A DNA stretch of 64,000 nt, taken from the NCBI GenBank assembly GCA_002347485.1, contig DDXM01000054.1, forward strand, positions 72,582 to 136,581, written 5' to 3'. The notes beneath the pieces are model-generated. The model made no database searches, was not told where the DNA came from, and saw only the letters and a program-made list of their open reading frames with translations. Origin of the DNA: Anaerolineaceae bacterium UBA2260 (GTDB lineage Bacteria; Chloroflexota; Anaerolineae; Anaerolineales; Anaerolineaceae). The translations under genes were made by a program, and so were the position numbers. Below are positions 38,222-46,283 of the stretch, piece by piece. Every line of letters begins with the position of its first letter. Positions within the stretch are counted from its first letter, which is position 1.

Positions 38222-39292
38222 ATGGACCGCCTGGACGTTATTGATCTGCACAAAGAGTTTGAAGGAAAACCGCTGCTCGAAGGCGTGAATTTTCACGTCA
38301 CAGCGGGAGAAACGCTTTGCCTGTTGGGCAGCTCGGGCAGCGGTAAGAGCACCATCCTGCGCATCATTGCCGGAATCGAAACCCCTGATGCCGGGCAATT
38401 GCTGTGGAATGGCGGCGACCTGACCCCGATTCCGGTCTTCCGGCGCCGCTTCGGTCTGATGTTCCAGGATTACGCGTTATTTCCGCACTTGAGCGTGAAG
38501 GAAAATGTCGCGTTCGGCTTGCGCATGCAGAATCTTTCAAGAACTGAGATCGCTGGAAAAGTGCGCGCGGCGTTGGAGCGGGTGAATATGAGCGCTTTCG
38601 CTGACCGGCGGGTGACAGACCTTTCGGGAGGAGAACAGCAGCGCATCGCGCTGGCGCGCGCGCTTGCACCCGCGCCGCGCCTATTGATGCTCGATGAGCC
38701 ACTGGCAGCGCTCGACCGCAGCTTGCGCATGGAACTGCAGGAGGAACTACGCGAGGTGCTGAGCCGCGCAGAAATTCCCGCAATCTATGTAACCCATGAC
38801 CAGGAGGAAGCCATTCTCCTGGGTGACCGCCTGGCGTTGCTGCATGATGGCAGGATCGCCCAGGCTGGTGAGACCGAGGAGGTATACCGCTATCCCGCAA
38901 ACCGCTGGGTGGCAGCATTTCTTGGAATGACCGGGCTGCTGGAGGGTGATGTTCACTCGCTCGCGCCGCTCACTGTGCGTACGGATTGCGGCGATCTGCA
39001 TCCCCAGCTTATTCCCGGCGCTACCCCTCCCGGCGTGGGTGAGAGAGTCATGTTGCTGCTCAAACCGGTCAACCTGGAACAAGCAGGAGCTGTAAATGGA
39101 ATCGATGAATTAACTGGAGAAGTGACCGAGGTTGTCTTCCTGGGGGATCATTACCGGCTGAAGCTTCGCTTGTGTTCCGGAACACAATTGGATCTTGTCG
39201 CAACTCACCGCCTGGCAGTTGGTGAATCTCTGAAGGTGCGGCCGCGGCCAGGGGACCTATTATTGCTGCCAGACGAAGGTCACCCCGCCTGA
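38222..39292 (+). CDS. thiQ: Thiamine ABC transporter ATPase
   Basis: A 356-residue ATPase: Walker A GSSGSGKST, Q-loop FQDYALFPHLSV, signature LSGGEQQRIALARAL, Walker B LLMLDEPLAALD, switch His IYVTHDQEEA. A C-terminal regulatory TOBE-like domain (about 235-356) follows, longer than in the short enterobacterial ThiQ and more like the PotA/FbpC group. It is the last gene of the riboswitch-controlled operon. Context fixes the thiamine role; by sequence alone iron or spermidine transport would also fit. Confidence 0.88.
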   Translation: MDRLDVIDLHKEFEGKPLLEGVNFHVTAGETLCLLGSSGSGKSTILRIIAGIETPDAGQLLWNGGDLTPIPVFRRRFGLMFQDYALFPHLSVKENVAFGLRMQNLSRTEIAGKVRAALERVNMSAFADRRVTDLSGGEQQRIALARALAPAPRLLMLDEPLAALDRSLRMELQEELREVLSRAEIPAIYVTHDQEEAILLGDRLALLHDGRIAQAGETEEVYRYPANRWVAAFLGMTGLLEGDVHSLAPLTVRTDCGDLHPQLIPGATPPGVGERVMLLLKPVNLEQAGAVNGIDELTGEVTEVVFLGDHYRLKLRLCSGTQLDLVATHRLAVGESLKVRPRPGDLLLLPDEGHPA

Positions 39293-39303
39293 GAGCGGGG
39301 TGT

Positions 39304-39474
39304 TCATATTGGGAGGATATATTTCAATAACAACCAGGCGATGAGGAACACGATCGTCGTTCCGACGCAGAATGAGGTGATCATCGCGATCGCGATCATC
39401 CACAATTCCATCTTTCGCCGGGTGACCAGCTTTTCCCGTTCCTTATCCGGCTCGAGAGGCTGACCCGAACTCAC
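39304..39474 (-). CDS. Small single-helix membrane protein
   Basis: A 56-codon frame starting with GTG at 39474, which overlaps the stop of the DUF4126 gene by GTGA. The N-terminal half is charged (PLEPDKEREKLVTRRK) and the rest is one long hydrophobic segment (MIAIAMITSFCVG then TIVFLIAWLLL). Coupling to the upstream gene and the clean charged-plus-helix pattern support a real gene. No family was recognised. Confidence 0.6.
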   Translation of the reverse strand: MSSGQPLEPDKEREKLVTRRKMELWMIAIAMITSFCVGTTIVFLIAWLLLKYILPI

Positions 39475-40040
39475 GCGGATTCCCGCTGCCTTTTTCTGCG
39501 GCTTTTCGACCAGATGAGTATGATCACCAGCACCAGAACCAGGATGATGGCAATGATGACCGGGATGATCACTGACAAGACGGACACGACCGTGGATGTC
39601 GCCTGTTCACCGATGGAAACCGGGACGTTCCCCAGCCCTCCGGTGGCAGCGTTGACCGCTGGGCGAACCGCCAGCGATTTGACCGCATTCACCCCGCCGG
39701 AAACCAGCAGCCCGGCGATCAGGCCAAGCACGGGGTCAACATCGCCCACCTGGCTGGAGGTGGCAGCGAATACGATCGCTCCGGCGGTTGGTCGGATGAA
39801 GGATTGGATAACATCATTAACGTGGTTAACACCCGGGAACATGTCTGCCAGGATCTCCACGATGGTCAGCACCGCCAAAACCCCGATCACCCACCAGGAA
39901 CTGAGCAGATCCCAGGGCTCCTGCAGGTTGATGAGGTTGGTAAACCTCGCCAGCAGCGCTACCGTCAGCAGCGGGATATAAGCGTTCAATCCGGCGCTTG
40001 CCGAAAGTCCGAAAGCGGTGAAGATGTTGAAAATGTCCAT
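39471..40040 (-). CDS. DUF4126 membrane protein
   Basis: A 189-residue protein matching DUF4126: GLSASAGLNAYIPLLTVALLARF at the N-terminus, PLVVIG-like WWVIGVLAVLTIVEILADMF, VNHVNDVIQSFIRPTAGAIV and GGVNAVKSLAVRPAVNAATG. It has about five hydrophobic segments and a basic tail (WSKSRRKRQRESA). Function is unknown in the family. It lies in a leftward cluster with the DUF2085 gene (25 nt gap) and the small membrane gene (GTGA overlap). Confidence 0.85.
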   Translation of the reverse strand: MDIFNIFTAFGLSASAGLNAYIPLLTVALLARFTNLINLQEPWDLLSSWWVIGVLAVLTIVEILADMFPGVNHVNDVIQSFIRPTAGAIVFAATSSQVGDVDPVLGLIAGLLVSGGVNAVKSLAVRPAVNAATGGLGNVPVSIGEQATSTVVSVLSVIIPVIIAIILVLVLVIILIWSKSRRKRQRESA

Positions 40041-40065
40041 TGATTTTTACATTCCTTTTAATGTT

Positions 40066-40872
40066 TTACCAGGTTCCGCTGAGGGAATAGCGGAGGAGGT
40101 CCAACCCCCCGATTTGTACGATAGCGGTGATGATTCCTACAATAAATATACGCAAACCATCCCTGAAAAGGTGCAGACTGTTTTCCTGCTTGAGGATGAT
40201 GCACCACAGGAGAGAGTAGACCATGCTCAACACCAGGAAGATCCCGGAAATCGAGAGGATCGCCACCGGATAGTACAGGATGGAAATGTCGGTGATGATC
40301 AATACGCAGAAAACAGCGCCAATCAGGATGAGCAGCCCCAGTTGTTGCCAATTACGCAGCAGGGGAGAGGGATCTGATTCCGCCCAGAGTGTTTGGTTCC
40401 ACAACACCATCACAAGATTAGCGAGCGCGATGCCCATCAAGAGTCCGCTGATCAGCCGCAGCAGGTTCGAAGAAGCGTACAATGAGTTCAGACCGGGAAT
40501 GAACGCAAGTGTGGAGTTGATGCCATCAACTGCAAAAAAGAGGAAAAAGAGCGCCAGCACAGCGATCCTGGTTTTGGAAGGAAAACCGCTGCGTTTTCCG
40601 CGTGTGGAAAGATAGATCAGCGAGAAGAACAGGCCGAGGAAGGTTCCTGTGCAGCGCGCGCACAAGGGCAGCACCACGCCGCCGATCGAATATGAATGCG
40701 AGTCCTGTTGATGGCAGACCGAATAACCCGCGGCGTGGAGTTTTCCATCGACACCGGGCGGGGTGAAGACCAGCCAGGTGGTCAGCACCAGCACAAGGAG
40801 AATAACCAATCCAATGGTGAAGACCTTGTTTTTGCGGTTCGCCAGGTGTTCCATTTCGGGTTTTTCAAGCAT
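40066..40872 (-). CDS. DUF2085 membrane protein
   Basis: A protein of about 268 residues with seven hydrophobic segments. The DUF2085 signature CHQQDSHSYSIGG then LPLCARCTGTFLGLFF, with Cys and His that may bind metal, lies at about 75-110. The start is unclear: ATG 40872 overlaps a TATAAT (40871-40876 on the minus strand); if that is the promoter, the ATG at 40854 is the real start. Function is unknown. Confidence 0.8.
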   Translation of the reverse strand: MLEKPEMEHLANRKNKVFTIGLVILLVLVLTTWLVFTPPGVDGKLHAAGYSVCHQQDSHSYSIGGVVLPLCARCTGTFLGLFFSLIYLSTRGKRSGFPSKTRIAVLALFFLFFAVDGINSTLAFIPGLNSLYASSNLLRLISGLLMGIALANLVMVLWNQTLWAESDPSPLLRNWQQLGLLILIGAVFCVLIITDISILYYPVAILSISGIFLVLSMVYSLLWCIILKQENSLHLFRDGLRIFIVGIITAIVQIGGLDLLRYSLSGTW

Positions 40873-40903
40873 TATAAGGGTTAGACTCCCTGATCTTTTT
40901 AAC

Positions 40904-40932
40904 TTGCCCATTCGAAATGTGTGGTTTATAAT
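40904..40932 (+). promoter_or_regulatory. Promoter of tRNA-Gly
   Basis: TTGCCC (40904-40909), a 17-bp spacer and TATAAT (40927-40932), ending 12 nt before the tRNA. Confidence 0.75.
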
Positions 40933-40944
40933 CGTGGTCGATAA

Positions 40945-41015
40945 GCGGGCATAGCATAGTGGTAGTGCGGTAGCCTTCCAAGCTACTTAGACGGGTTCGA
41001 TTCCCGTTGCCCGCT
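40945..41015 (+). tRNA. tRNA-Gly (anticodon TCC)
   Basis: The acceptor stem GCGGGCA (40945-40951) pairs with TGCCCGC (41008-41014). The anticodon arm GTAGC-CTTCCAA-GCTAC gives TCC; the T arm is ACGGG-TTCGATT-CCCGT. The discriminator is T; CCA is not encoded. Confidence 0.95.
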
Positions 41016-41019
41016 CTAT

Positions 41020-41041
41020 AAGACTCGCCAGAGTCTTTTTT
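41020..41041 (+). terminator. Terminator of tRNA-Gly
   Basis: AAGACTC (41020-41026) and GAGTCTT (41031-41037) with a 4-nt loop, running into six T. Confidence 0.85.
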
Positions 41042-41155
41042 GTTGGCTGCGGGAGACTTTTAGCGTTTTGACAACCCTCGGACAATTGCCCTATAACACG
41101 AAAAACCAAATATTAATCCCATAATCCAATATTTGTAAACTAAATCTCATTTTAT

Positions 41156-41475
41156 TCATTTCGGACAGAAATAAGTAGCATTTTGAATTCTTAAAGATTC
41201 CATATGTCCAATTTTACACTCCAATATTGGTTTAGGAGAAATTTCGTCACTTTGAAATTAAATATCGAGGTATAAAATCGCGCCCCCACCACATCGAGGA
41301 CAAGAGAATGTTTTCTCTTTCTCGAGACAATTTGTGAGATAGAAATTTCCACAATTTTTACACGCCGCTGGAATCATACATGATGTTTCAAAATCCCGCA
41401 TTCCTCCCCCGACAGCGAGAAAGCCATTACGTGATCAAAACCACATCGACATTGTGCTTTAATTAAGATTCCCAT
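41156..41475 (-). pseudogene. Frame-disrupted zinc-ribbon protein gene
   Basis: An ATG at 41475 with GGAG 7 nt upstream opens MGILIKAQCRCGFDHVMAFS. Near 41410, in a run of G, the meaningful frame changes to GGMRDFETSCMIPAACKNCG followed by YLTNCLEKEKTFSCPRCGGG and a TAA at 41258-41260. The same frame goes on after the TAA with ISPKPILECKIGHMESL and YFCPK before a TGA. Pairs of CxxC-type zinc sites are clear. One frameshift plus one internal stop indicate decay. The rest of the 680-bp gap between tRNA-Gly and 41696 is AT-rich, with nothing else recognised. Confidence 0.6.
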
Positions 41476-41695
41476 GATCACTCCAATGATCAATATTAAT
41501 TATGATGCCATTAACGTTGATATTAATAGCTATTGCTAGATGTTAATAAATTCGAGCAAGGCAACTTACAACACCCTTTAATCCGGAAACATATAACTTC
41601 GAGTGTCATAATCGGTACAGCCAATAGTAAGCATTGTGATTGAATATTGGACATGAAAATGCTAAACTATTATTGTTAATCAAGGAGGAAAATAC

Positions 41696-41893
41696 ATGTC
41701 GAGCAAAACAGTAAGCCTGATCATGATTATCGGTGGATTATTATTGTTCCTCGCTTCGCTTGGTGCAGATTGGATCGGGATCGGCTCTTACCCCGGTTTC
41801 AATTACGCCCAGTATGGTGGGATGGCTGTTGGCTTGGTCTTCCTGGCGTACGGTCTGCAGAAAATTCGGGCGAAGAACAAAAAGAATTTATAA
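41696..41893 (+). CDS. Small two-helix membrane protein
   Basis: A 65-residue protein with two hydrophobic segments (about 6-25 and 41-56) joined by a loop with GADWIGIGSYPGFNYAQYGG and a basic tail (KIRAKNKKNL). A strong AAGGAGGAAA site precedes the ATG. No family was recognised. It is a single gene with a hairpin array downstream. Confidence 0.7.
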   Translation: MSSKTVSLIMIIGGLLLFLASLGADWIGIGSYPGFNYAQYGGMAVGLVFLAYGLQKIRAKNKKNL

Positions 41894-41942
41894 TTACCGG
41901 TTTAGCGGGCATTTTCGTAAAAAAAATAACGGTCATTCTTTA

Positions 41943-41979
41943 ATTAGAATACGGGCTGGGTATTCTAATAGCAGCCCGT
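41943..41979. terminator. Overlapping hairpins between convergent genes
   Basis: ATTAGAATAC (41943-41952) pairs with GTATTCTAAT (41960-41969). Alternatively ACGGGCTG (41951-41958) pairs with CAGCCCGT (41972-41979), followed by CTCTTCT. The two stems share bases and cannot form together. The position suggests termination. Confidence 0.5.
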
Positions 41980-42004
41980 CTCTTCTATTCTCATCACCAT
42001 CCAA

Positions 42005-42349
42005 TCAAACAGTGCCGCGGATCAGGTAATCGATGATAAAGAATCCACCAAAACCGGATAGGAATAAACCCACAACTATTCCAGTCACTCCCATCCATGT
42101 TCCTTTTATGATACCCTTTTTCTTCCGCGCTAAGAGAACCGCTGTGATGCCAAGCGCCAGCATAAGGATCCCAATCACAAATATTCCAACTATGTGGATT
42201 ACCAGGGTGGTGATCGTGTTAGAGCGAAAAATGAACAGCCTGTACCAAGGTACCAGCAACAGCGGAAATACCAGGAAAAACAACAGGAAACTGATCAATC
42301 CTGGTACATTCAATTTTTTTTTGATGGTGGTTTTAGAATCCTTATTCAC
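42005..42349 (-). CDS. Membrane protein (DUF4190-like)
   Basis: A 114-residue protein with three hydrophobic segments. The last two (HIVGIFVIGILMLALGITAVL and MGVTGIVVGLFLSGFGGFFII) joined by ARKKKGIIKGTW resemble the small DUF4190-type membrane domain. The GTG at 42349 is chosen because GGAGG stands 6 nt before it; a longer in-frame ATG at 42424 lacks a site. Function is unknown. Confidence 0.6.
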   Translation of the reverse strand: MNKDSKTTIKKKLNVPGLISFLLFFLVFPLLLVPWYRLFIFRSNTITTLVIHIVGIFVIGILMLALGITAVLLARKKKGIIKGTWMGVTGIVVGLFLSGFGGFFIIDYLIRGTV

Positions 42350-42447
42350 GCAAACCTCCCGCATATCAGGATTGATGGCGATTATATCACCGGAATTCAG
42401 GCGTTTTTGTGTATCATTAATCAAGTTTAACCAAGCGAGGTAGAAAC

Positions 42448-42600
42448 ATGTCAGAGCTTACTCCCGGATTCGTTCTCAAATCACGTTACAGGATCATCTC
42501 CCTGTTAGGAAAAGGCGGTATGGGGGAAGTCTACCTGGCGGAAGACCAAAACCTGGCTACCCAGGTGGCGTTTCCGTTGCCATAAAAAAGCTCCCGGGGG
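42448..42600 (+). pseudogene. Fragment of a PknB-type Ser/Thr protein kinase
   Basis: ATG 42448 opens a typical kinase N-terminus: SRYRIISLLGKGGMGEVYLA has the glycine-rich loop. The frame ends at TAA 42583-42585. In another frame the next bases read VAIKKLPG, the catalytic-lysine motif that should follow, so one frameshift lies at about 42565. After 42600 kinase sequence stops and the terminator and gene of the opposite strand begin. Only about 50 of some 270 domain residues remain. Confidence 0.75.
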
Positions 42601-42609
42601 CCCGGGAGC
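42584..42609 (-). terminator. Terminator of the YgiT-like zinc-finger gene
   Basis: GCTCCCGGG (42590-42598) and CCCGGGAGC (42601-42609) form a GC-rich stem; read leftward it is followed by a T6 run (42584-42589). Confidence 0.75.
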
Positions 42610-42611
42610 AA

Positions 42612-42920
42612 TTATTCTGGTTGGGTCGTGCGCTGCACCTTTGGCTTTGCTCTCGTCTTCGCGGTCTTTACCCGCGTTGTGGAGGTTGTCTTGCCGGCGT
42701 TGGGACTCAGCAGGAGAGTCAGCCGGGTTAAGGCGTTCTCATCATATTCACAGCGTCCGCAGATATCACATACCCAGGCGGGAAAGTCGGGCACGGTGAT
42801 CAGTTCATCGCCCAGCCAGGTAAAGTAGGCGATATAATCGCGATGCATAAGACCAGCCTGGCACTCGCGGCATGGGAACACAGGGTCAAGTTGGGGTGAT
42901 TGTTTATCGTTCATCATCAT
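42612..42920 (-). CDS. YgiT-type zinc finger protein
   Basis: A 102-residue protein with two CxxC pairs (FPCRECQAGLM and WVCDICGRCEYD) in the arrangement of YgiT/MqsA-type zinc fingers. A basic tail follows with TTRVKTAKTRAKPK. In MqsA this domain belongs to an antitoxin, but here there is no DNA-binding helix-turn-helix and no toxin neighbour. Three ATGs lie in a row at the start. The role is unknown; a metal- or nucleic-acid-binding protein is likely. Confidence 0.72.
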   Translation of the reverse strand: MMMNDKQSPQLDPVFPCRECQAGLMHRDYIAYFTWLGDELITVPDFPAWVCDICGRCEYDENALTRLTLLLSPNAGKTTSTTRVKTAKTRAKPKVQRTTQPE

Positions 42921-42972
42921 TTTAATTCTAAGGTTATCATAAATCTAAAAACTGTGGGAGAAAATTGGTTAA

Positions 42973-43593
42973 TTATTTATTAATGTTCGTGGCTGCTGAA
43001 ACAGGCTGGTGATGGGTCACCAGCTTGATCTCGTCCAATGGCCAGTAGACAATCAATGCTTTGCCAACCACATCAGTAAGGGGTACGAATCCCCAGCTAT
43101 GAGAATCGGAAGACTGATTGCGGTTATCTCCCAAGACGAAAATGGAATCCTCCGGCACCTGCCACACACCGGAATAAGCCGGTTCTGAAGCGATGTACGG
43201 CTCGACCAGCTTATTACCGTTCACATAAACCTCACCGTTATTCACCGTAACCTGGTCGCCCGGCTTGCCGATCAGGCGCTTAATGAAGTCCTCCTGGCGG
43301 TTATACGGATCATGAAAGATGACAACGTCGCCGGTCTTCATGTCTCCGAATTTATACGCCAGTTTGTTGACCAGCACAATGTTGCCCTCAAAAAGCGTGG
43401 GCTGCATGCTGATGTTTAACACCCGCACACGGGCAAATACCGCGTCAATGGCAAAGTACAGTAACGCTGCCAGCAGCAGCGTCTGCAGCAGCTCAGAAAA
43501 GAATGATTTACCAGGAGAAGCCGGTTTGACCGGCTGGCTGGCAAGCTCTTCCGGAATTTCGTATTGAGGTGATGGTGTGGGGTCTAAGGTCAT
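42973..43593 (-). CDS. lepB: Signal peptidase I
   Basis: A 206-residue type I leader peptidase with one N-terminal transmembrane segment (LLQTLLLAALLYFAIDAVF). Box B with the catalytic Ser is NISMQPTLFEGN, box D with the catalytic Lys is EDFIKRLIGKPGD, and box E is VLGDNRNQSSDS. It cleaves signal peptides on the outer face of the membrane. It starts 24 nt after the der stop and belongs to the leftward der-lepB pair. Confidence 0.95.
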   Translation of the reverse strand: MTLDPTPSPQYEIPEELASQPVKPASPGKSFFSELLQTLLLAALLYFAIDAVFARVRVLNISMQPTLFEGNIVLVNKLAYKFGDMKTGDVVIFHDPYNRQEDFIKRLIGKPGDQVTVNNGEVYVNGNKLVEPYIASEPAYSGVWQVPEDSIFVLGDNRNQSSDSHSWGFVPLTDVVGKALIVYWPLDEIKLVTHHQPVSAATNINK

Positions 43594-43617
43594 TTATGGA
43601 TTAGTGCCTGTTCTAAT

Positions 43618-44985
43618 TTAATCATGGCGCGGCTTAAGTACCAGCCGGATCGGGGTGCCGGTATAGGGGTAAACCTTGCGGATCTGATTTTCAAGGAAAC
43701 GCAAGTAGGTGAAATGCGCCAACTGCGGGTTATTACAATAGATCATGAACGTGGGCGGATCGGTGCGCACCTGGGTACCGTAATAAAGTTTGATGTTCGT
43801 GCCGGTACGCGAAGTCGGAGAATGCTGCTCCTGGGCGTTCTGCAAAATGCGATTGAGTGCGCCGGTGGTAATTCGTGCCAGCCTTTCTTCCTGTACCCTT
43901 AGCGCCAGCGGAAGCACCTGCTCCACTCTTTGGCCGGTCTTCGCGGAAATGAAGAGTAGCGGCACATAATCCATGAAGTTCAGTTCCTGGCGGATGCGCT
44001 CAGTGTATTGCTGCATGGAGTACGTATCCTTCTCGATGGCGTCCCACTTGTTCACGATCACCACTGTGCTCTTCCATTCATCCTTCACATAACCGGCGAT
44101 GTGCGCGTCCTGCGCGGTGATCCCCTCGACTGCATCGATCATCAGCAGGGCGACATCACAACGCTCAATGGCGCGCATGGAACGCACCACGCTGAACTTT
44201 TCAACCCCGGGGTCCACCTTGCCGCGCCTGCGAATCCCCGCGGTATCGATAAGCGTGACGGGAATGCCCTCGTAATCGATCTGTGTATCCACCGCGTCGC
44301 GGGTAGTGCCAGGGATATCACTAACTATGGAACGGTCTTCTCCAACCAGGCGGTTGAGCAGGCTGGATTTGCCCACATTCGGCTTACCGACGATGGCGAT
44401 CTTCACTGAATCGTCCCCCGCCTCTTCGGTTTCTTTCGGGAGCTCTTTCAACAAATCGTCGAGCAAATCGCCTGTGCCCGTGCCATGTATCGCGGAAATG
44501 GGGTACGGCTCTCCGAGTCCCAATTCATAAAACTCGTGCACGCCCTCACGCTGCCGGTTTGAATCTGCTTTGTTGACCACAACCAGTATCGGCGGATAGG
44601 GCACGCCATCGACCATCTTCTGCGCTTTACGCAGAATCCCGGCGACTTCCATATCAGCGGGGGTGACACCGCTGATACCGTCAACCAGGAACAGCACAGC
44701 GTCCGCTTCCGTTACCGCCAATACCGCCTGAGAACGGATCTCCTCGATGAAATCAGCCGAACCAACAGAAAGCGGACTTATGCGACTGCCCGCGGTGGGG
44801 TCAATGCCGCCGGTGTCCACGACATCGAATTTCCGTCCATTCCACTCAGCCTCGCCGAACAAACGGTCGCGGGTTGTGCCCGGGGTGTCGTCAACGATGG
44901 CAATCCTCTCCCCGCATAAGCGATTGAAGAGGGTGCTCTTTCCAACATTGGGTCTTCCGACCAGGGCAACGACCGGTTTTGTCAT
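43618..44985 (-). CDS. der: Ribosome biogenesis GTPase Der (EngA)
   Basis: A 455-residue protein with two tandem G domains. G1 motifs are GRPNVGKST and GKPNVGKSS; G3 are DTGGI and DTAGI; G4 are NKAD and NKWD. A C-terminal KH-like domain follows (about 350-455, GALNRILQNAQEQHSP ... RLVLKPRHD). It assists 50S subunit assembly. The ATG at 44985 lacks a clear site; a TAAAAT lies about 20 nt upstream. Confidence 0.97.
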   Translation of the reverse strand: MTKPVVALVGRPNVGKSTLFNRLCGERIAIVDDTPGTTRDRLFGEAEWNGRKFDVVDTGGIDPTAGSRISPLSVGSADFIEEIRSQAVLAVTEADAVLFLVDGISGVTPADMEVAGILRKAQKMVDGVPYPPILVVVNKADSNRQREGVHEFYELGLGEPYPISAIHGTGTGDLLDDLLKELPKETEEAGDDSVKIAIVGKPNVGKSSLLNRLVGEDRSIVSDIPGTTRDAVDTQIDYEGIPVTLIDTAGIRRRGKVDPGVEKFSVVRSMRAIERCDVALLMIDAVEGITAQDAHIAGYVKDEWKSTVVIVNKWDAIEKDTYSMQQYTERIRQELNFMDYVPLLFISAKTGQRVEQVLPLALRVQEERLARITTGALNRILQNAQEQHSPTSRTGTNIKLYYGTQVRTDPPTFMIYCNNPQLAHFTYLRFLENQIRKVYPYTGTPIRLVLKPRHD

Positions 44986-45050
44986 AATATTTTTCCGAAA
45001 GAGTATTTTACCCCCATTTCACCCCGGGGGCAGAAAGTGACTCGACCCGC

Positions 45051-46283
45051 TCATTTCGCTGAAATGGTCACTTCGAAGGTGGTCGGAGAGATGCTCTCGA
45101 TCATGAGCCCGGGGATGTTAAGCGACAATTTCGGGTTGGCTATGGAGTAAGTTCCTGGCAGGTAACCGGTCAGATCGATCAGCACCCGCACATCGCTTAC
45201 GAAGATCGTGTCCAAAATTGGCAAAGGACCGGTAATGATAACATTCGCCTTTTCAGGCAGGAAACTGGCTTTCAGGTTGGAAGCCAACCCGATCTCGGCC
45301 AGGGGAATATCGGAGAGCGCAATGCTGCTGACCACCGGCTCAATATCCACTCGCACTTCGACCAATGAGCTGCCGATCACCTGCATGCTGGAGGGGAGGT
45401 TGAGTTCGACGATCTCGGTAAAATCATCCTGGCGATCAACCAGGCTGATCACGCGCGTTTGAATGGAGCCGGGCAAAGCGTCCACTGCCGCGGTGTCGGT
45501 CGAATAAACCGTGACGGTTGGAGGATTAACCGTGATGCTGCGCAACCGGTAACCCTGACGAACCTGCCCCTCGGTGACCACAATGACCACCACATTACGG
45601 TAACCTCCCCGTTGAGTAACGGTTTGCAGCAACGTGATTTTATCAGGGGTCACCGTCACATCGCGCACCACCAGTCCGTTGATGTCCACAGGCTGCAGCG
45701 TAATGGTCTCATTTATGTCGGAACGAATCTGAGAGAGATCCACCACTGCGCGCACCTCCGTCACTTGCGCCACAAGAGATTCGGCGCCACTGACTACAGC
45801 CACAGTCTCAGACAGCACGGGCTCGTCGGACTGATAGCCAACCGGCAACGCTCCGCGGGTGACCACCACAATATCGAATTGCTTGCTGGTCAGCGGTTCG
45901 AGCACCAGATCTACCATCTGTGGAGAATACGTGACAATTTCAACAGGTTTAATTCCCACCTGAACCTGAACCGGGATGGAAACTTCACCCGCGGTAACGC
46001 CCGACAGGTCGATAAAGGCGCGCACATTGCCCTTTCCTTCGTTCAGCGTATTCCAAATGGATGTAGGCGCGCGTAAACTGATCGTCACCTTCTCAGGCAG
46101 ATCATTGGTCACCACGAGATTGGTGGATTGTCCAATAATTTCGATGGGGACTGCGTTCGGGTATTCCCCGGTCACAGAAGGATCGGAAGACGTGACCGCC
46201 AGGATCCACACGGTAAGCGCCACCAGGATCGAAATCAGGATGAGCGGGAACAATTTGGTAAATGAACGTAAACGAGCCAGCAT
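45051..46283 (-). CDS. cdaR: CdaR/YbbR-domain protein
   Basis: A 410-residue protein with one N-terminal transmembrane segment (LFPLILISILVALTVWILAV) and four YbbR repeats outside the membrane (units with VTISLRAPTSIWNTL, VRAVVDLSQI, TRVISL and VRVLIDLTGYLPGTY). YbbR/CdaR regulates the diadenylate cyclase CdaA. Its ATG at 46283 overlaps the cdaA stop as TAATG, so the two are coupled. An ATG at 46325 would lie within cdaA and is rejected. Confidence 0.9.
   Translation of the reverse strand: MLARLRSFTKLFPLILISILVALTVWILAVTSSDPSVTGEYPNAVPIEIIGQSTNLVVTNDLPEKVTISLRAPTSIWNTLNEGKGNVRAFIDLSGVTAGEVSIPVQVQVGIKPVEIVTYSPQMVDLVLEPLTSKQFDIVVVTRGALPVGYQSDEPVLSETVAVVSGAESLVAQVTEVRAVVDLSQIRSDINETITLQPVDINGLVVRDVTVTPDKITLLQTVTQRGGYRNVVVIVVTEGQVRQGYRLRSITVNPPTVTVYSTDTAAVDALPGSIQTRVISLVDRQDDFTEIVELNLPSSMQVIGSSLVEVRVDIEPVVSSIALSDIPLAEIGLASNLKASFLPEKANVIITGPLPILDTIFVSDVRVLIDLTGYLPGTYSIANPKLSLNIPGLMIESISPTTFEVTISAK

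Noticed and set aside
41156..41158. TGA after YFCPK in the zinc-ribbon remnant read as selenocysteine.
   Set aside because: Zinc ribbons use Cys structurally, the gene already carries another stop and a frameshift, and no SECIS-like hairpin was seen.
41943..41979. H-type pseudoknot of the overlapping stems.
   Set aside because: The crossing linker would be 2 nt over a 10-bp stem, which is sterically unlikely.
42612..42920. MqsA-like antitoxin of a toxin-antitoxin pair.
   Set aside because: Only the YgiT-type zinc part is present, with no helix-turn-helix and no toxin-like neighbour; the adjacent plus-strand frame is a kinase remnant.
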